A DNA stretch of 64,000 bases from Litorimonas haliclonae (GTDB lineage Bacteria > Pseudomonadota > Alphaproteobacteria > Caulobacterales > Maricaulaceae). Made by a program: the position numbers and the translations under genes. This document shows positions 33,789-43,174 of the stretch, piece by piece. The notes beneath the pieces are model-generated. The model was not told the origin of the DNA and did no database searches. It saw nothing but the letters and a program-made list of their open reading frames with translations. Each line of letters begins with the position of its first letter. The stretch's first letter is position 1. The stretch is from assembly GCF_965138505.1 (NCBI RefSeq), contig NZ_CBCSCO010000006.1, forward strand, positions 1 to 64,000, written 5' to 3'.

Positions 33789-34388
33789 ATGACAAAGTCA
33801 CTAACGGTTAGTTTCGGCGTATTGGGTCTCGCTTTGACAACGTTGCTTTCGAGTTGCGCGAGCTCGGGCCCTGCCGAGACGACAGCGAGTATTCCTGCGC
33901 GAAATGAAGTAAGGGCCGCGCCCCGGATTGATAAGGACTCAACGTCTTCCATCGCGCAAATCTCGAGCCGGGATCAAAGAGAGGCGGCCTATCAAATTTC
34001 AAAAAACCAGGCAGGCGCATCTCTTACGATTGAACAGTTGCGAAACTATGCAGATAGGTGCGGGCCTGAAAACCTCAATGAATCTCCGCCTGAAATCGAC
34101 TGCTCAGCGCTCGGTTTAAGGATTAAAAAAGCCTACAAAACAGAAGATCAGGTCGTCGATGCTTTGATTACTCTTGATAGACTAGGGCGGAACGCCTCCG
34201 CTGAGGACGTAAGCGATGACTTGAGGGATGGCCGCGCTGATGGGTCCGCAAATGCACAAGCTATTGCAAGTGGGATTTTCGAACCGGCTCCGCCGGCCCC
34301 TGAAGCCCCGCCGCCGCCAGAAGAGGTCGAGGAATTGATCACGAATGGCTTCATTGACGCGATCATCGCCAATACCCAAGGCCAGTAA
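33789..34388 (+). CDS. Putative curli-associated lipoprotein
   Basis: This 199-aa protein has a lipoprotein signal with lipobox LLSSC. The mature part has two cysteines (DRCGPENL and EIDCSAL), a helical central region and a Pro/Glu-rich stretch (FEPAPPAPEAPPPPEEVEE) before a hydrophobic end. I do not recognise a family and it is not CsgE. It follows the third curlin gene by 63 bp on the same strand and may be an envelope partner of the fibre. Confidence 0.65.
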   Translation: MTKSLTVSFGVLGLALTTLLSSCASSGPAETTASIPARNEVRAAPRIDKDSTSSIAQISSRDQREAAYQISKNQAGASLTIEQLRNYADRCGPENLNESPPEIDCSALGLRIKKAYKTEDQVVDALITLDRLGRNASAEDVSDDLRDGRADGSANAQAIASGIFEPAPPAPEAPPPPEEVEELITNGFIDAIIANTQGQ

Positions 34389-35166
34389 TCTATCCAAACC
34401 CAAGCTTAACGAGGGATACACGGGCAATTCGCTGCAGCACGAAAAAGATTTCAGCTCCAAAAAGATGAGGTGTAGGGGGTGTCGGGTGTAGTCGAGTGAT
34501 CTGCAATGAAGGCAGTCACGGGATAATTTAAAAGACTTCCCCCGACGTCTAATCTTAGACATATCGATTTTATTGCCGTCTAGGCGAAAAGCGAAATGGC
34601 GCCCTTGCTGTGGCATGTTGATTACGTCCGGCCAGAACGACGCGATACATACCCCGCCTTGATGCCTTGCACTAGGCTAGAGAACGCCGTCTGATCCAGC
34701 GTGCCGTAAATTTCAGGCTCAGGCTGTGTCCGCTTAATTGGCCGCATAATATATCCCAAAACTTCTGTCGTGGAACCGTCCGGGCCGATTTGGTCATGCT
34801 TTCAACGAGCATAGATGCGAACGCCAATACCGCCGAGGAGATTACAGCTATTGCATTGTGAAAATGGTGATGCCTTCACAAAAAAGGCATTCAATTTTGC
34901 GAACAAAGCTAGTCCTATCCAATATTTTGAAAATCTAGGCTCGACAGATCATAGTGGGGTATGTAAATTAGGCTATGTTATAACGTATAGTTATATATCG
35001 TGATGCATGACTGTCGCTTTGACCCAAATTCTTCAAAATCTATGAATCTCATTGTACAAAATAAAATGTAACATTCGGGAAAGGCGGTTTTCATTTTTTT
35101 CCTTTCACCATTCGATTTTCGAGCCCTCTCGGCAAGAGGTGTCACTTACAAAACATAAAATTTCAC
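34389..35166. other. Intergenic region with a possible gene remnant
   Basis: No intact gene was found. The stretch contains the minus-strand fragment described separately (34622-34801) and an AT-rich part from 34900 on with no clear signal. An antisense open frame reaching into the lipoprotein gene from 34616 is a shadow in its larger part. Confidence 0.45.
34622..34801 (-). pseudogene. Short protein-like remnant
   Basis: On the minus strand a 59-codon frame reads KHDQIGPDGSTTEVLGYI, then MRPIKRTQPEPEIYGTLDQT and AFSSLVQGIKAGYVSRRSGRT. It is bounded by a stop upstream and has no plausible start except an internal ATG at 34747. Its composition looks like coding sequence, so it may be what remains of a lost gene. 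The family is not recognised. Confidence 0.25.
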
Positions 35167-35967
35167 ATGCAAGTATGGAGCTTGGAAATGAAACAATATG
35201 AAAACGCCGGTCATTGGAATAAAGCTGCCCAAGCTTATAAAGAGAGCGCACACAAATTCACGTCTCTTTTTGCCGCGGATGCACTACAGTATGTCACACT
35301 GGACTCGCAATCTAATGTGCTTGATGTGGCTGCAGGAACAGGTGCGTTGGCGCTAGAAGCTGCGAAAACCGGGGCACAAGTTACGGCCATAGATTTCTCT
35401 CCCGGCATGGTAGCCAGTCTGAAATCAGAAGGAGTTCAAAATATAGATGCTCTGGAAATGGATGGGCAGAGCCTCAAATTTTCAGACAACAGCTTTGACA
35501 TAACTTTTTCAGTTTTCGGAGTGATCATGTTTCCTGATTGGCAAAAGGGTTTGGCCGAAATGAGCCGAGTAACAAAACGAGGCGGCCATTGCGTGGTCAC
35601 GACGTGGAAAACTAAAGGGGCGGCTACATTTCTTTTACTCAATGAAGTTCGAGAAAAGCTCTTTCCTGACTCTCAAAGCATCGTCATGCCAGCGGCCATG
35701 CAAGCATTAAATTCTCAGGACGCCTTTGTTCAGGCCTTCAAACGTGCGGGATTTCGTGACGCAAAAATTCACACTCTGACGCATGATTTCTTGCTCAATA
35801 TCTCTGACTTAGACCACCCAAACCGGATGTTCGGAATGTCTTCCGACTGGACGAGCCTTACCGATGAAGACCAATTAAGGGTGGTAGAAGAGGTCCGAAG
35901 AATGTTCTCTGGAGAAAATGTGCTTCCAATTCCTTCAACGGCCTTGATTGGTGTAGCCGAGCGATAA
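35167..35967 (+). CDS. Class I SAM-dependent methyltransferase
   Basis: This 266-aa enzyme has the Rossmann-like methyltransferase fold. SAM-binding motif I is VLDVAAGTGALALEAA, the acidic end of strand 2 is VTAIDFSPGM, and motif post-I is DALEMDGQSLKFSDNSFDITFSVFGVIMFPD. The pattern resembles UbiE/ubiquinone-type and small-molecule methyltransferases. The substrate cannot be inferred. It stands alone between two gaps. ATG 35188 (MKQYENAG) is an alternative start; neither has a strong ribosome site. Confidence 0.88.
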   Translation: MQVWSLEMKQYENAGHWNKAAQAYKESAHKFTSLFAADALQYVTLDSQSNVLDVAAGTGALALEAAKTGAQVTAIDFSPGMVASLKSEGVQNIDALEMDGQSLKFSDNSFDITFSVFGVIMFPDWQKGLAEMSRVTKRGGHCVVTTWKTKGAATFLLLNEVREKLFPDSQSIVMPAAMQALNSQDAFVQAFKRAGFRDAKIHTLTHDFLLNISDLDHPNRMFGMSSDWTSLTDEDQLRVVEEVRRMFSGENVLPIPSTALIGVAER

Positions 35968-36374
35968 AACACAGAGACTTCAACACATTTGTGTTCAGCA
36001 TTTTTTGAGTTTAATTAATCTTGAAGGTTTCCAAATGAGGGGCTTTGCAGACTTTGTCAGTTTAACTGAACGGTTTTGTCACGTTAGCTTATCTGCTCTC
36101 GATTTTATTCGCCTTGCATAGGTGAGTCCAATTTTCCCCATCCGTTTTCTGATTTGTAAAAAAGTATCAACGCGGCGCTATACCAAGGGCTGGTGAATGT
36201 CTCGGAAGTATAGATTGAACATGAGGTGCGTCCGGGCGCCACGACAAACAAGGTTTGGATGGTGGAGATAAGGAGTGCAGATTGAGAATTTCACGCTTCG
36301 ACCCCAGCGGAATTTCAGAAAGCAGGCGTTAATTTGGCAAAACCTATTAAATTGCTGATTTAAAAACTACGCGT
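35968..36374. other. Intergenic region, nothing recognised
   Basis: About 400 bp between convergent genes. No clear terminator, ORF or repeat was seen. Confidence 0.4.
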
Positions 36375-37658
36375 TTAACTTAGTATATTTCTCAATGCAT
36401 TGTATAAACGATCACAGTCCTCGGGCGAGTTACTTAGGGACGGCGTGACGCGGATACAGGCCCCTTTGGCTGGTGCCTTTCTGGCTACAGTGAATATGCC
36501 AAACTCACTCAGTAGTCTTTCTACCGTGGCTTCATTCTCTTCAAACGTTTTCTGTCCAGTTAATCGAAATGACGTTATCCCCGCCGACATACGTGGGTCA
36601 GATGGCGTCAGAACCTCAATTCCTTGGATTGCGCGGGCGGGCTCTGCCCAAATGTCTCGCATTGTTTTCAAACGTTTAGCCTTCCGCCCCCATCCTACAC
36701 GGTCATTGTAATCCAACGCATCGTGAACGGTTAGAACTGTGGCAAAATTCATCGTGCCGTAGTAAATTCGGTCTGAGGTCTTAGGCGTCTTAGATGGACC
36801 TTGAGACATATTTCGGGCAATGTCGGTTAGACGGTCTTCATTGATATAGAGAAAGCCAACGCCGAGCGGGGCCTCAATCCATTTATGCAAGTTGAAAGCA
36901 ACGAAATCAGCACCAAGATCCTTTAAATCGAAGTCTATTTGACCCCAAGAATGAGCTGCATCGACAACGACATCGACGCCGCGTGATTTTGCAACTTTGA
37001 TGATCTCCTTAACCGGCACAACGAGACCTGTTTGATTGCTTACATGGGTCAACACCATATATTTGATGTTCGGGTGATCATTCATTGCCTGCACATAGGC
37101 TGCAACGACATTATCATGCGTCGCGGGTTCGGGCAGGTCGATCTTGATAACCCTTGCCCCGCGCTTCTGTGCTAAAGTTTCAAAGTTCTGTTTGACGGAG
37201 CCATAATCTAGATCTGCATAAAGAACGGCGTCGCCGCTGCCGAGCGGAAGATAACCACCAATCAGAGCTTGCAGCGCCTCTGAGGCATTGCGAGTTAGCG
37301 CTACTTCTGATGGCTTACAACCAAGATAGCCTGCCAGCCGGGCTTCTACACCAGCTTTGTCGTCGTGCCATTGACGTCGCGCGTAATAGGAACCGTCCCG
37401 ATTGATCCGCATAGTATGAGCTTCGAAAGCTTTCCGAACGGAAATAGGCATCTCCGTCCAATAACCATGCTCAAGGTTCACGATGCTATCATTTCGGTCA
37501 TATCCCGCGCTGATATGATCCCAAAATTCAGTTGGCATTGCCTTATCAATATCTGGTGTCGCCGCATGTGAAACCGATGCTCCTAAAGCAAGAGAGGCTC
37601 CGGTGACCGCAAGGCCGCTCGCACCAGAAAAAAACTGCCTTCTATTGAAAGGTATCAT
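36375..37658 (-). CDS. Tat-exported class V aminotransferase-like PLP enzyme (PvdN/isopenicillin epimerase-like)
   Basis: This 427-aa PLP enzyme is of the class V aminotransferase/isopenicillin N epimerase type. The N-terminus is a twin-arginine signal (NRRQFFSGASGLAVTGASLAL...VSHAA), so the folded, cofactor-loaded enzyme should be exported to the periplasm. PLP is bound through the lysine in FNLHKWIEAPLG; VVDAAHSWGQ holds the conserved Asp and His. Exported enzymes of this type are rare; the best-known is PvdN, which tailors pyoverdine in the periplasm. Here it is the last gene of a putative operon behind a TonB receptor (81-bp gap) and an ABC-2 system, which suggests action on the imported or exported compound. 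Confidence 0.82.
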   Translation of the reverse strand: MIPFNRRQFFSGASGLAVTGASLALGASVSHAATPDIDKAMPTEFWDHISAGYDRNDSIVNLEHGYWTEMPISVRKAFEAHTMRINRDGSYYARRQWHDDKAGVEARLAGYLGCKPSEVALTRNASEALQALIGGYLPLGSGDAVLYADLDYGSVKQNFETLAQKRGARVIKIDLPEPATHDNVVAAYVQAMNDHPNIKYMVLTHVSNQTGLVVPVKEIIKVAKSRGVDVVVDAAHSWGQIDFDLKDLGADFVAFNLHKWIEAPLGVGFLYINEDRLTDIARNMSQGPSKTPKTSDRIYYGTMNFATVLTVHDALDYNDRVGWGRKAKRLKTMRDIWAEPARAIQGIEVLTPSDPRMSAGITSFRLTGQKTFEENEATVERLLSEFGIFTVARKAPAKGACIRVTPSLSNSPEDCDRLYNALRNILS

Positions 37659-37739
37659 TGCGACTACTCCCGTCTATTTTTTCAGGGGGCCTGAGCGATA
37701 TTAAGCAGGTAGGCCCAATTATCACTCAGGCTTAAACGT

Positions 37740-40340
37740 TTAAAAATTCACACTGACCGCACCATACACATAGGCTCCAGCGACGCCAAATGGCGAGAGA
37801 TACGAATAGGGGAAAATACCGCGATTATCCGAGCCGCGTGTCCCTGCAAGTGTGTTTTCCACTGTGGTTGCGACCTGTTCATCAGGATAAATATCGAAGA
37901 TATTATCTGCACCGAGTTTAAAGGTGACGCTATCTGTAAAATCATAAGCGACGCTAACGTCGGTAACGATTTTAGGGCCGAAGGTTTCAATAATATCGAA
38001 ATTCCCATTATCGCGTGAGACGAGCGTTGTATCAAAGCCGCTGACGAGGACATCAACTTGCGCTTGGCTTCGGTTCGTGAGGTCAGCTTGGGACACATCC
38101 CCGTAGCGCGTATTAGTCAGGTTTACGAGCCACGGGCCTTTATTCCAGCTAAAGTCCAAAGCGACTTTCGAGTCGGGCGTCCCATTTGCGAGGCGCGTTT
38201 GCGAACGTTGGTCGAAGAGCGGTGCCGTGATACCAAGATCTGATAAAGCAGCAGGCGTATCGGCGATCCGGTCAAATTCTGTGTCTTGGAAAGTGGCTGC
38301 CAAGGTTGACGTTAGATTGCCGCCAAATAGCTCTGTAGCGTAGCGCAGTGTGAGATCGATACCTTGCGTTGTTGTATCCACAGCATTTGTTTCAAATGTC
38401 ACAGCCCTGGTCTCACCAAAGCCGTTTTCGCGAAGCAAATTCGTCAGAGCCGCGCTGCTAAACTGCGAAGACAATACAATGCGGTCATCCAAATCGATTT
38501 GATAAAAATCGACCGATGCCGAAAGAGGGCCGGCACTATATGTGCCGCCAACGGAAATATTGGTCGAGGTTTCCGCTTTAAGCGGGCCTGCGCCGATGAA
38601 CGGCGCGAGGTCATCTAAAGGGGATACAATACGTGTGGCCGTCGGAACGCCCCCTGCAAAGCTAATTTCGGAACGCTGGAAAAATTGCTGTGGCAAGGCG
38701 GGCGCACCGAATGATGTTCCGACGGACCCGCGGATATTGAGCGCATCGGTGAGTGAGACCCTTGAAGCTAACTTGAAATCGGTTGTGGAGCCAAAATCAG
38801 AATAGTCTTCGTATCGACCCGCGAGCGAGACTAAAAATTTGTCGGCCCATTCTTTTTCGAGTTCTGCATAGAACGCAATATTATCGCGGCTTTCGTCAAC
38901 CTCTTCATTGGGATCAACCCCACCAGCGGGTTGAGCGCCTGCGGCGGATGTGTTGCCTGCGGCCGGGCCGTCGAGGATCGGCACGCCGCCAAATTCATAA
39001 ACCGCCGGCTCGCCCGCAACGGCTTTGAACGTCTCGTAGCGATATTCTGCGCCAAAGGCCAAATTAAGAGGTGATCCGCCGCCCATATTGAACTGTCGCG
39101 TAAAGTTTAAATTTGTTGTCCATTGCGACAGACGCGTGCCGCCACGGTCAAACTCTGTCGGACTGGCGTCGCCGAGGGAGACATTGTTGGAGTTGGAGTA
39201 GCCCAAATCTGTTTTACTCGTGCCGTAAACGGTCGAGACTTCCCAGCCAAAGCCCGCAATATCATCTCCGCGAAGGCCGACTGTTCCCGAGTAATCAACC
39301 AAGTCGACTTCCTGAAACGGGATAAACCCATCGGGATGGATAGAGCGCACCGTTTGGTTTTGTCCCGCGCGGCGGAAAAAATTCGGGTTTGTGCCTGATA
39401 GGTCGCTGTAACCCCCAAAAGCAAAGAGTTCGACCTCATTCGAGAGCGGAACAGCAGAGTTTATGAACATGCTGATATTATCATATTTTGGTTGACCGAA
39501 GATGAAGGTATTACGGTCAATTGTCGCTTCACGCGGGTCAAGGCTGCCATTAGACGGGGTTAAACCAGTGCCCGAGCCGAAGTCGTTGGAAATTGCGACG
39601 GGTTCCCCGTTAGGACCAATGCCGAAATATTGCTGCCGCGTATCATCGCGCGATCGATCACTAAAATCTTGGGCTTGATATTGACCGCTAAGACGCACAA
39701 AACCGCCGTCGCCGACTTCCCAGCCATACCCCCCCGCGAGGGCAATTTTCTCGCCGTCGCCTTCTGTTGTTACCCCTGCCGTCGCGGTCAGCGAGGCGCC
39801 AACAGAATCATCCAGGATGAGGTTCATAATACCGGCGACCGCGTCCGATCCGTATTGCGCAGAGGCGCCGTCACGCAAAACTTCGACACGTTTGAGCGCA
39901 ATGGCTGGGATCGCATTTAAGTTATAAGCAACGTCACCGCGCCCAACTTGGTTACCGACATTCAAATCACTATTGGTGTGACGGCGCTTGCCATTAATCA
40001 GCACCAAAGTTTGTCCTGGAGAAAGGCCCCGCAGGGTGGGTGACTTCAAGAAATCTGCGACGCCCGATGTCACGGGGCGCTCCGTATTGAAACTTGGAAC
40101 CTTGATACGTAGCATATCCTGTAGTTCAGTTGCGCCGCCGCTTGTCAGTTCAGAATTAGAGATAGAGTCGACCGGTGATGGCGAGTCCACGGCGATACGC
40201 TGACCAAAGCGTGTTCCGGTGACCACGACTTCGTCCTCAAGTGCGGTCGCGTCCGGGCCCAAACCACTGACCTGCGCATAGGCGGGTGTTACAAATGCGG
40301 CGATCGATAATCCGGCAAGAAGAGACATTTTAAGAGACAT
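37740..40340 (-). CDS. TonB-dependent outer-membrane receptor
   Basis: Receptor of 866 aa with a signal peptide ending PAYAQ. The plug domain is seen in EDEVVVTGTRFGQRIAVDSPSPVDSISNSEL, TLRGLSPGQTLVLINGKRRH and VEVLRDGASAQYGSDAVAGIMNLIL. A 22-strand barrel follows and ends in an aromatic residue (YVYGAVSVNF), as needed for insertion by BamA. The NGKRRH/RRVEVLRDGASAQYGSDA type is widespread in Hyphomonads and Sphingomonads with uncharacterised ligands. It lies 39 bp downstream of two ABC-2 permease genes in one operon. Candidate ligands are a metal chelate or a modified peptide; the putative Zur half-sites upstream favour a metal. Confidence 0.93.
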   Translation of the reverse strand: MSLKMSLLAGLSIAAFVTPAYAQVSGLGPDATALEDEVVVTGTRFGQRIAVDSPSPVDSISNSELTSGGATELQDMLRIKVPSFNTERPVTSGVADFLKSPTLRGLSPGQTLVLINGKRRHTNSDLNVGNQVGRGDVAYNLNAIPAIALKRVEVLRDGASAQYGSDAVAGIMNLILDDSVGASLTATAGVTTEGDGEKIALAGGYGWEVGDGGFVRLSGQYQAQDFSDRSRDDTRQQYFGIGPNGEPVAISNDFGSGTGLTPSNGSLDPREATIDRNTFIFGQPKYDNISMFINSAVPLSNEVELFAFGGYSDLSGTNPNFFRRAGQNQTVRSIHPDGFIPFQEVDLVDYSGTVGLRGDDIAGFGWEVSTVYGTSKTDLGYSNSNNVSLGDASPTEFDRGGTRLSQWTTNLNFTRQFNMGGGSPLNLAFGAEYRYETFKAVAGEPAVYEFGGVPILDGPAAGNTSAAGAQPAGGVDPNEEVDESRDNIAFYAELEKEWADKFLVSLAGRYEDYSDFGSTTDFKLASRVSLTDALNIRGSVGTSFGAPALPQQFFQRSEISFAGGVPTATRIVSPLDDLAPFIGAGPLKAETSTNISVGGTYSAGPLSASVDFYQIDLDDRIVLSSQFSSAALTNLLRENGFGETRAVTFETNAVDTTTQGIDLTLRYATELFGGNLTSTLAATFQDTEFDRIADTPAALSDLGITAPLFDQRSQTRLANGTPDSKVALDFSWNKGPWLVNLTNTRYGDVSQADLTNRSQAQVDVLVSGFDTTLVSRDNGNFDIIETFGPKIVTDVSVAYDFTDSVTFKLGADNIFDIYPDEQVATTVENTLAGTRGSDNRGIFPYSYLSPFGVAGAYVYGAVSVNF

Positions 40341-40379
40341 AATAAGTCCTTTGAGAGAGAGGGTAGAAGATATTGGAAG

Positions 40380-41735
40380 TTAAAGAGGAGAGGTGTGGCG
40401 CAAACGCATTGTCGCCCATCCGCCGATTAGGAGTGTTAGAAATAATATCCAAGCGAGCGGCACAAATGATGGGCGTGAATGGGACGCCGGAGTATAAACG
40501 GGGAGGGCGTCAAAAGACGACCCGTCAATTGCGCCGTCATTGACAACCTTGCTTGACAGCGCGCCGCTCAGCGTAGGGAGGTAGGCTTGCGCAGACTTTT
40601 TTCGGCGGGCGTAGCTCGGCCCGTCTGTGCCAGAAACCCCCGCAAGTAAATCAGATGTCAGCAGGGGAGGTGATAGATAAGCTAAACGATACGCAAATTT
40701 GGCCTGACTTTCTTCGTGGGCTTTCTGTTTGGCCTGAATTGGCGCAATCGCATCCGCAACAGCCGCGCGCACGTCAATGCTTTTCTGAACGCTCGACTTG
40801 CGAACCTCAAGGGCTGACGAAGAAAGTTCCGGATGATCATCGTCATAGATTTTAGCGGAGCTTATTTCTGCGGCGCGGGCTACGGCAATTGACTCAAATT
40901 TTGAGGGCGGCGGGTTGATGAGTGAACTGGCCGCGAAAATCGCCATGGGTGCGACAAAGACCAATGTCGTCCAGATACCTATCAGGAGCATGGCCGCCGT
41001 CTCCGCCGCAATAGGCAGCGTGTTGACCAATAGGATAACAGCCCACCAAAACAGCAAACCAATAAAGGCGACGGATAACCATAGCAGAATATCGAGCCCA
41101 CGTCCCGTCGGGCCAAGCGCCCACATTATCAGCGCGCCAATAAGGATTGGCACGAAAACGATGCTAAAGCGATTAAGACTGCGCGCCGTAATGAGCGGTA
41201 GCGGATTGCCCGCTTGTGCCACCCAGAGACGGGCCGTGCCGCGTTCTCGATCGCTTGTGAAGATACCGTATCCAATAGCAATGAGCAGAAGCGGTGCAAT
41301 CACAATCACGACAAATGATAGATCAAGGGCGCCGCGCCGCAGGCGCTCCGGGTTGTCGATCTGATAGCGCCTAAACATTATGTCAGGCCGCGTTCTGGAC
41401 CGAACATCGGCAGAGGCAGGTTCGATGGCCGACCGTCCTATAGCGAAGTCGGCCATGAGGGGCGGGGCTAATTGTACGGTAGTAACAAGACGAAGGGGCA
41501 AAATCACGGCGGCGGCGCGATCCGTATTACTTGCATTGACCCAGTCTTTACGCTGCTCAGCCCGATAGTCTTGCGAAGCCTCATAGACCCGCGCATAATC
41601 ATTTTGCAGATAATTATTCCACGAAGCGCCTGTCACAACGGCAACTAGTGTCGCTAGAAACCCGACGCCAAGAATAAATATAGCCAGACGGTCGCGCAGC
41701 AATTGAAGCGCGTCAAATTTGATCAGTGTTATCAT
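40380..41735 (-). CDS. ABC-2 type permease with DUF3526 (second copy)
   Basis: Membrane protein of about 451 aa. A first helix (LAIFILGVGFLATLVAVVTG) is followed by a large periplasmic loop, then a cluster of helices: VVIVIAPLLLIAIGYGIFTSDRERGTARLW, IVFVPILIGALIMWAL, LLWLSVAFIGLLFWWAV and LLIGIWTTLVFVAPMAIFA. The last helix is near the C-terminus. The S.ERE.GT.R motif is the coupling region of DUF3526/ABC-2 permeases. ATG 41735 overlaps the stop of the first permease (ATGA). The two permeases and the ATPase form one transporter, more probably an exporter than an importer. Confidence 0.86.
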   Translation of the reverse strand: MITLIKFDALQLLRDRLAIFILGVGFLATLVAVVTGASWNNYLQNDYARVYEASQDYRAEQRKDWVNASNTDRAAAVILPLRLVTTVQLAPPLMADFAIGRSAIEPASADVRSRTRPDIMFRRYQIDNPERLRRGALDLSFVVIVIAPLLLIAIGYGIFTSDRERGTARLWVAQAGNPLPLITARSLNRFSIVFVPILIGALIMWALGPTGRGLDILLWLSVAFIGLLFWWAVILLVNTLPIAAETAAMLLIGIWTTLVFVAPMAIFAASSLINPPPSKFESIAVARAAEISSAKIYDDDHPELSSSALEVRKSSVQKSIDVRAAVADAIAPIQAKQKAHEESQAKFAYRLAYLSPPLLTSDLLAGVSGTDGPSYARRKKSAQAYLPTLSGALSSKVVNDGAIDGSSFDALPVYTPASHSRPSFVPLAWILFLTLLIGGWATMRLRHTSPL

Positions 41736-43174
41736 CCTAGCATCTCCTGCCGAAGAGCGCGTGTTGCGCGGCTCAGTAGCCAGAACGCGCCGATTAACCA
41801 CGCGAGCAAAATCAGGATATCCAAAACAATCGATTTTACAGCGTCGCTGATAGGTAATGGTGTTGGCTCGAACACCTCAAAAGAGCTCCACAACTCTTCA
41901 TCAGCAGTGTAGTCCTCAACCCCCACAGCATTGATCATCAGATCGCGGTTAAGTGCATTGACGACCGTCTGGCGTTCTGCTTCGGCTTGCATCTCGAAAT
42001 GGCGCAAATGACGGTTATCTGTTCCTGCGAGCGCGGCAGAGATGTTCTGCATTGCAATAAAGGGGGAGAGGATTGCCCCTAGGCGCATCGTCTCGCGTTG
42101 ATCGGCATAGACCTCCTCCAGCAGGGCGTATCGCCGCGCGTAAACTTCATTGCCAAACCGCTCGCTCGCATCGAGCCGTGCGCCGCGATAGCTTATCGGA
42201 AGATCGTCTGTGGTTTTCACGCCATATTCGGCTAACAATCCTGCCTCTAAGGCCTTATCGCGGGTCGCGCGATCACCGCGTTCATCAAACCCGTTGCTGA
42301 TCTCTGAACGGGCATCCGCCCAGAATTGAGCCGCAGAAGGCGTGGGGTGAATGACTTCGGCTAGACCGGACACGGCGCGCGGCATGACCGGCACAGCTAA
42401 AACCCAAAGCCCCACAAGAATAAGTAGAACACGTGCCGTTTTCTTTATGAGGGTTGAAATAGAAATAGCGAATAAAACCGCCAAAACTAGCCAAGCGATA
42501 TGAAAAACTGACCACAACATCGTGCGGATAATAATGTCAGCTGTCACCGCACCCGGTGCCATTATAACCGTCGCGCCTGCCGCAAGCAGGATGGGGATGC
42601 TGACCAGGCCTATCGTTACCAAAAGGCCGCTCGTTTTTGCGTACAATAATTGCCGTGGTGCGGCCCCACTAGCCAGCATAAGGCGTAATGTACCACGTTC
42701 ACGTTCGCGCGCGACAAGACCTGCACCGAGGAGGAACGCCAACAACGGCCCGAATGTTTGCAAAACCCAACCCGCGCTTAATCTTCCAAGATCAAGCGTA
42801 GCGGCCCGCGTCTCAATCGGACGAAAGGCGGCAGAATTGCGCGCGTGCGCCTCCAACCAGATGGCAGACCCCGCATAATCGGTTGCAGCAGGATCAAGCA
42901 AAGTTGGTGCGTCTAGGGGTCGGAAAGTCCATTGCGCAAAGTGAGCGGCGGAATGAGGGTTTCTCTCGCCTTGCGCTAGCCAACTTTTGCGCTCTTGAGC
43001 GGTAGCGGCGGCCCGGTCCCGCGCATTGGCATCTACTCGGGCGTAGCTCGTCATAATGGCGGCTAGTGACAAAAGCCCAACAAGAACAATTGCCACGACC
43101 AGCCGTTTATCGCGCACTATTTCCGTGCGGTCTTTACGTGCGATGAACTTGGCGCTTAACATGCTTGCGCTCAT
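41732..43174 (-). CDS. ABC-2 type permease with DUF3526 (first copy)
   Basis: A 480-aa paralogue of the downstream permease with the same plan: an N-terminal helix (VVAIVLVGLLSLAAIMT), an extended loop of about 140 aa, then LLAFLLGAGLVARERERGTLRLMLASGA with the coupling motif, and further helices (LVTIGLVSIPILLAAGATVI; HIAWLVLAVLFAISISTL; ALLLILVGLWVLAVPVM-like segment). It overlaps both neighbours by 4 bp, so production of the three transporter proteins is translationally coupled. Confidence 0.86.
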   Translation of the reverse strand: MSASMLSAKFIARKDRTEIVRDKRLVVAIVLVGLLSLAAIMTSYARVDANARDRAAATAQERKSWLAQGERNPHSAAHFAQWTFRPLDAPTLLDPAATDYAGSAIWLEAHARNSAAFRPIETRAATLDLGRLSAGWVLQTFGPLLAFLLGAGLVARERERGTLRLMLASGAAPRQLLYAKTSGLLVTIGLVSIPILLAAGATVIMAPGAVTADIIIRTMLWSVFHIAWLVLAVLFAISISTLIKKTARVLLILVGLWVLAVPVMPRAVSGLAEVIHPTPSAAQFWADARSEISNGFDERGDRATRDKALEAGLLAEYGVKTTDDLPISYRGARLDASERFGNEVYARRYALLEEVYADQRETMRLGAILSPFIAMQNISAALAGTDNRHLRHFEMQAEAERQTVVNALNRDLMINAVGVEDYTADEELWSSFEVFEPTPLPISDAVKSIVLDILILLAWLIGAFWLLSRATRALRQEMLG

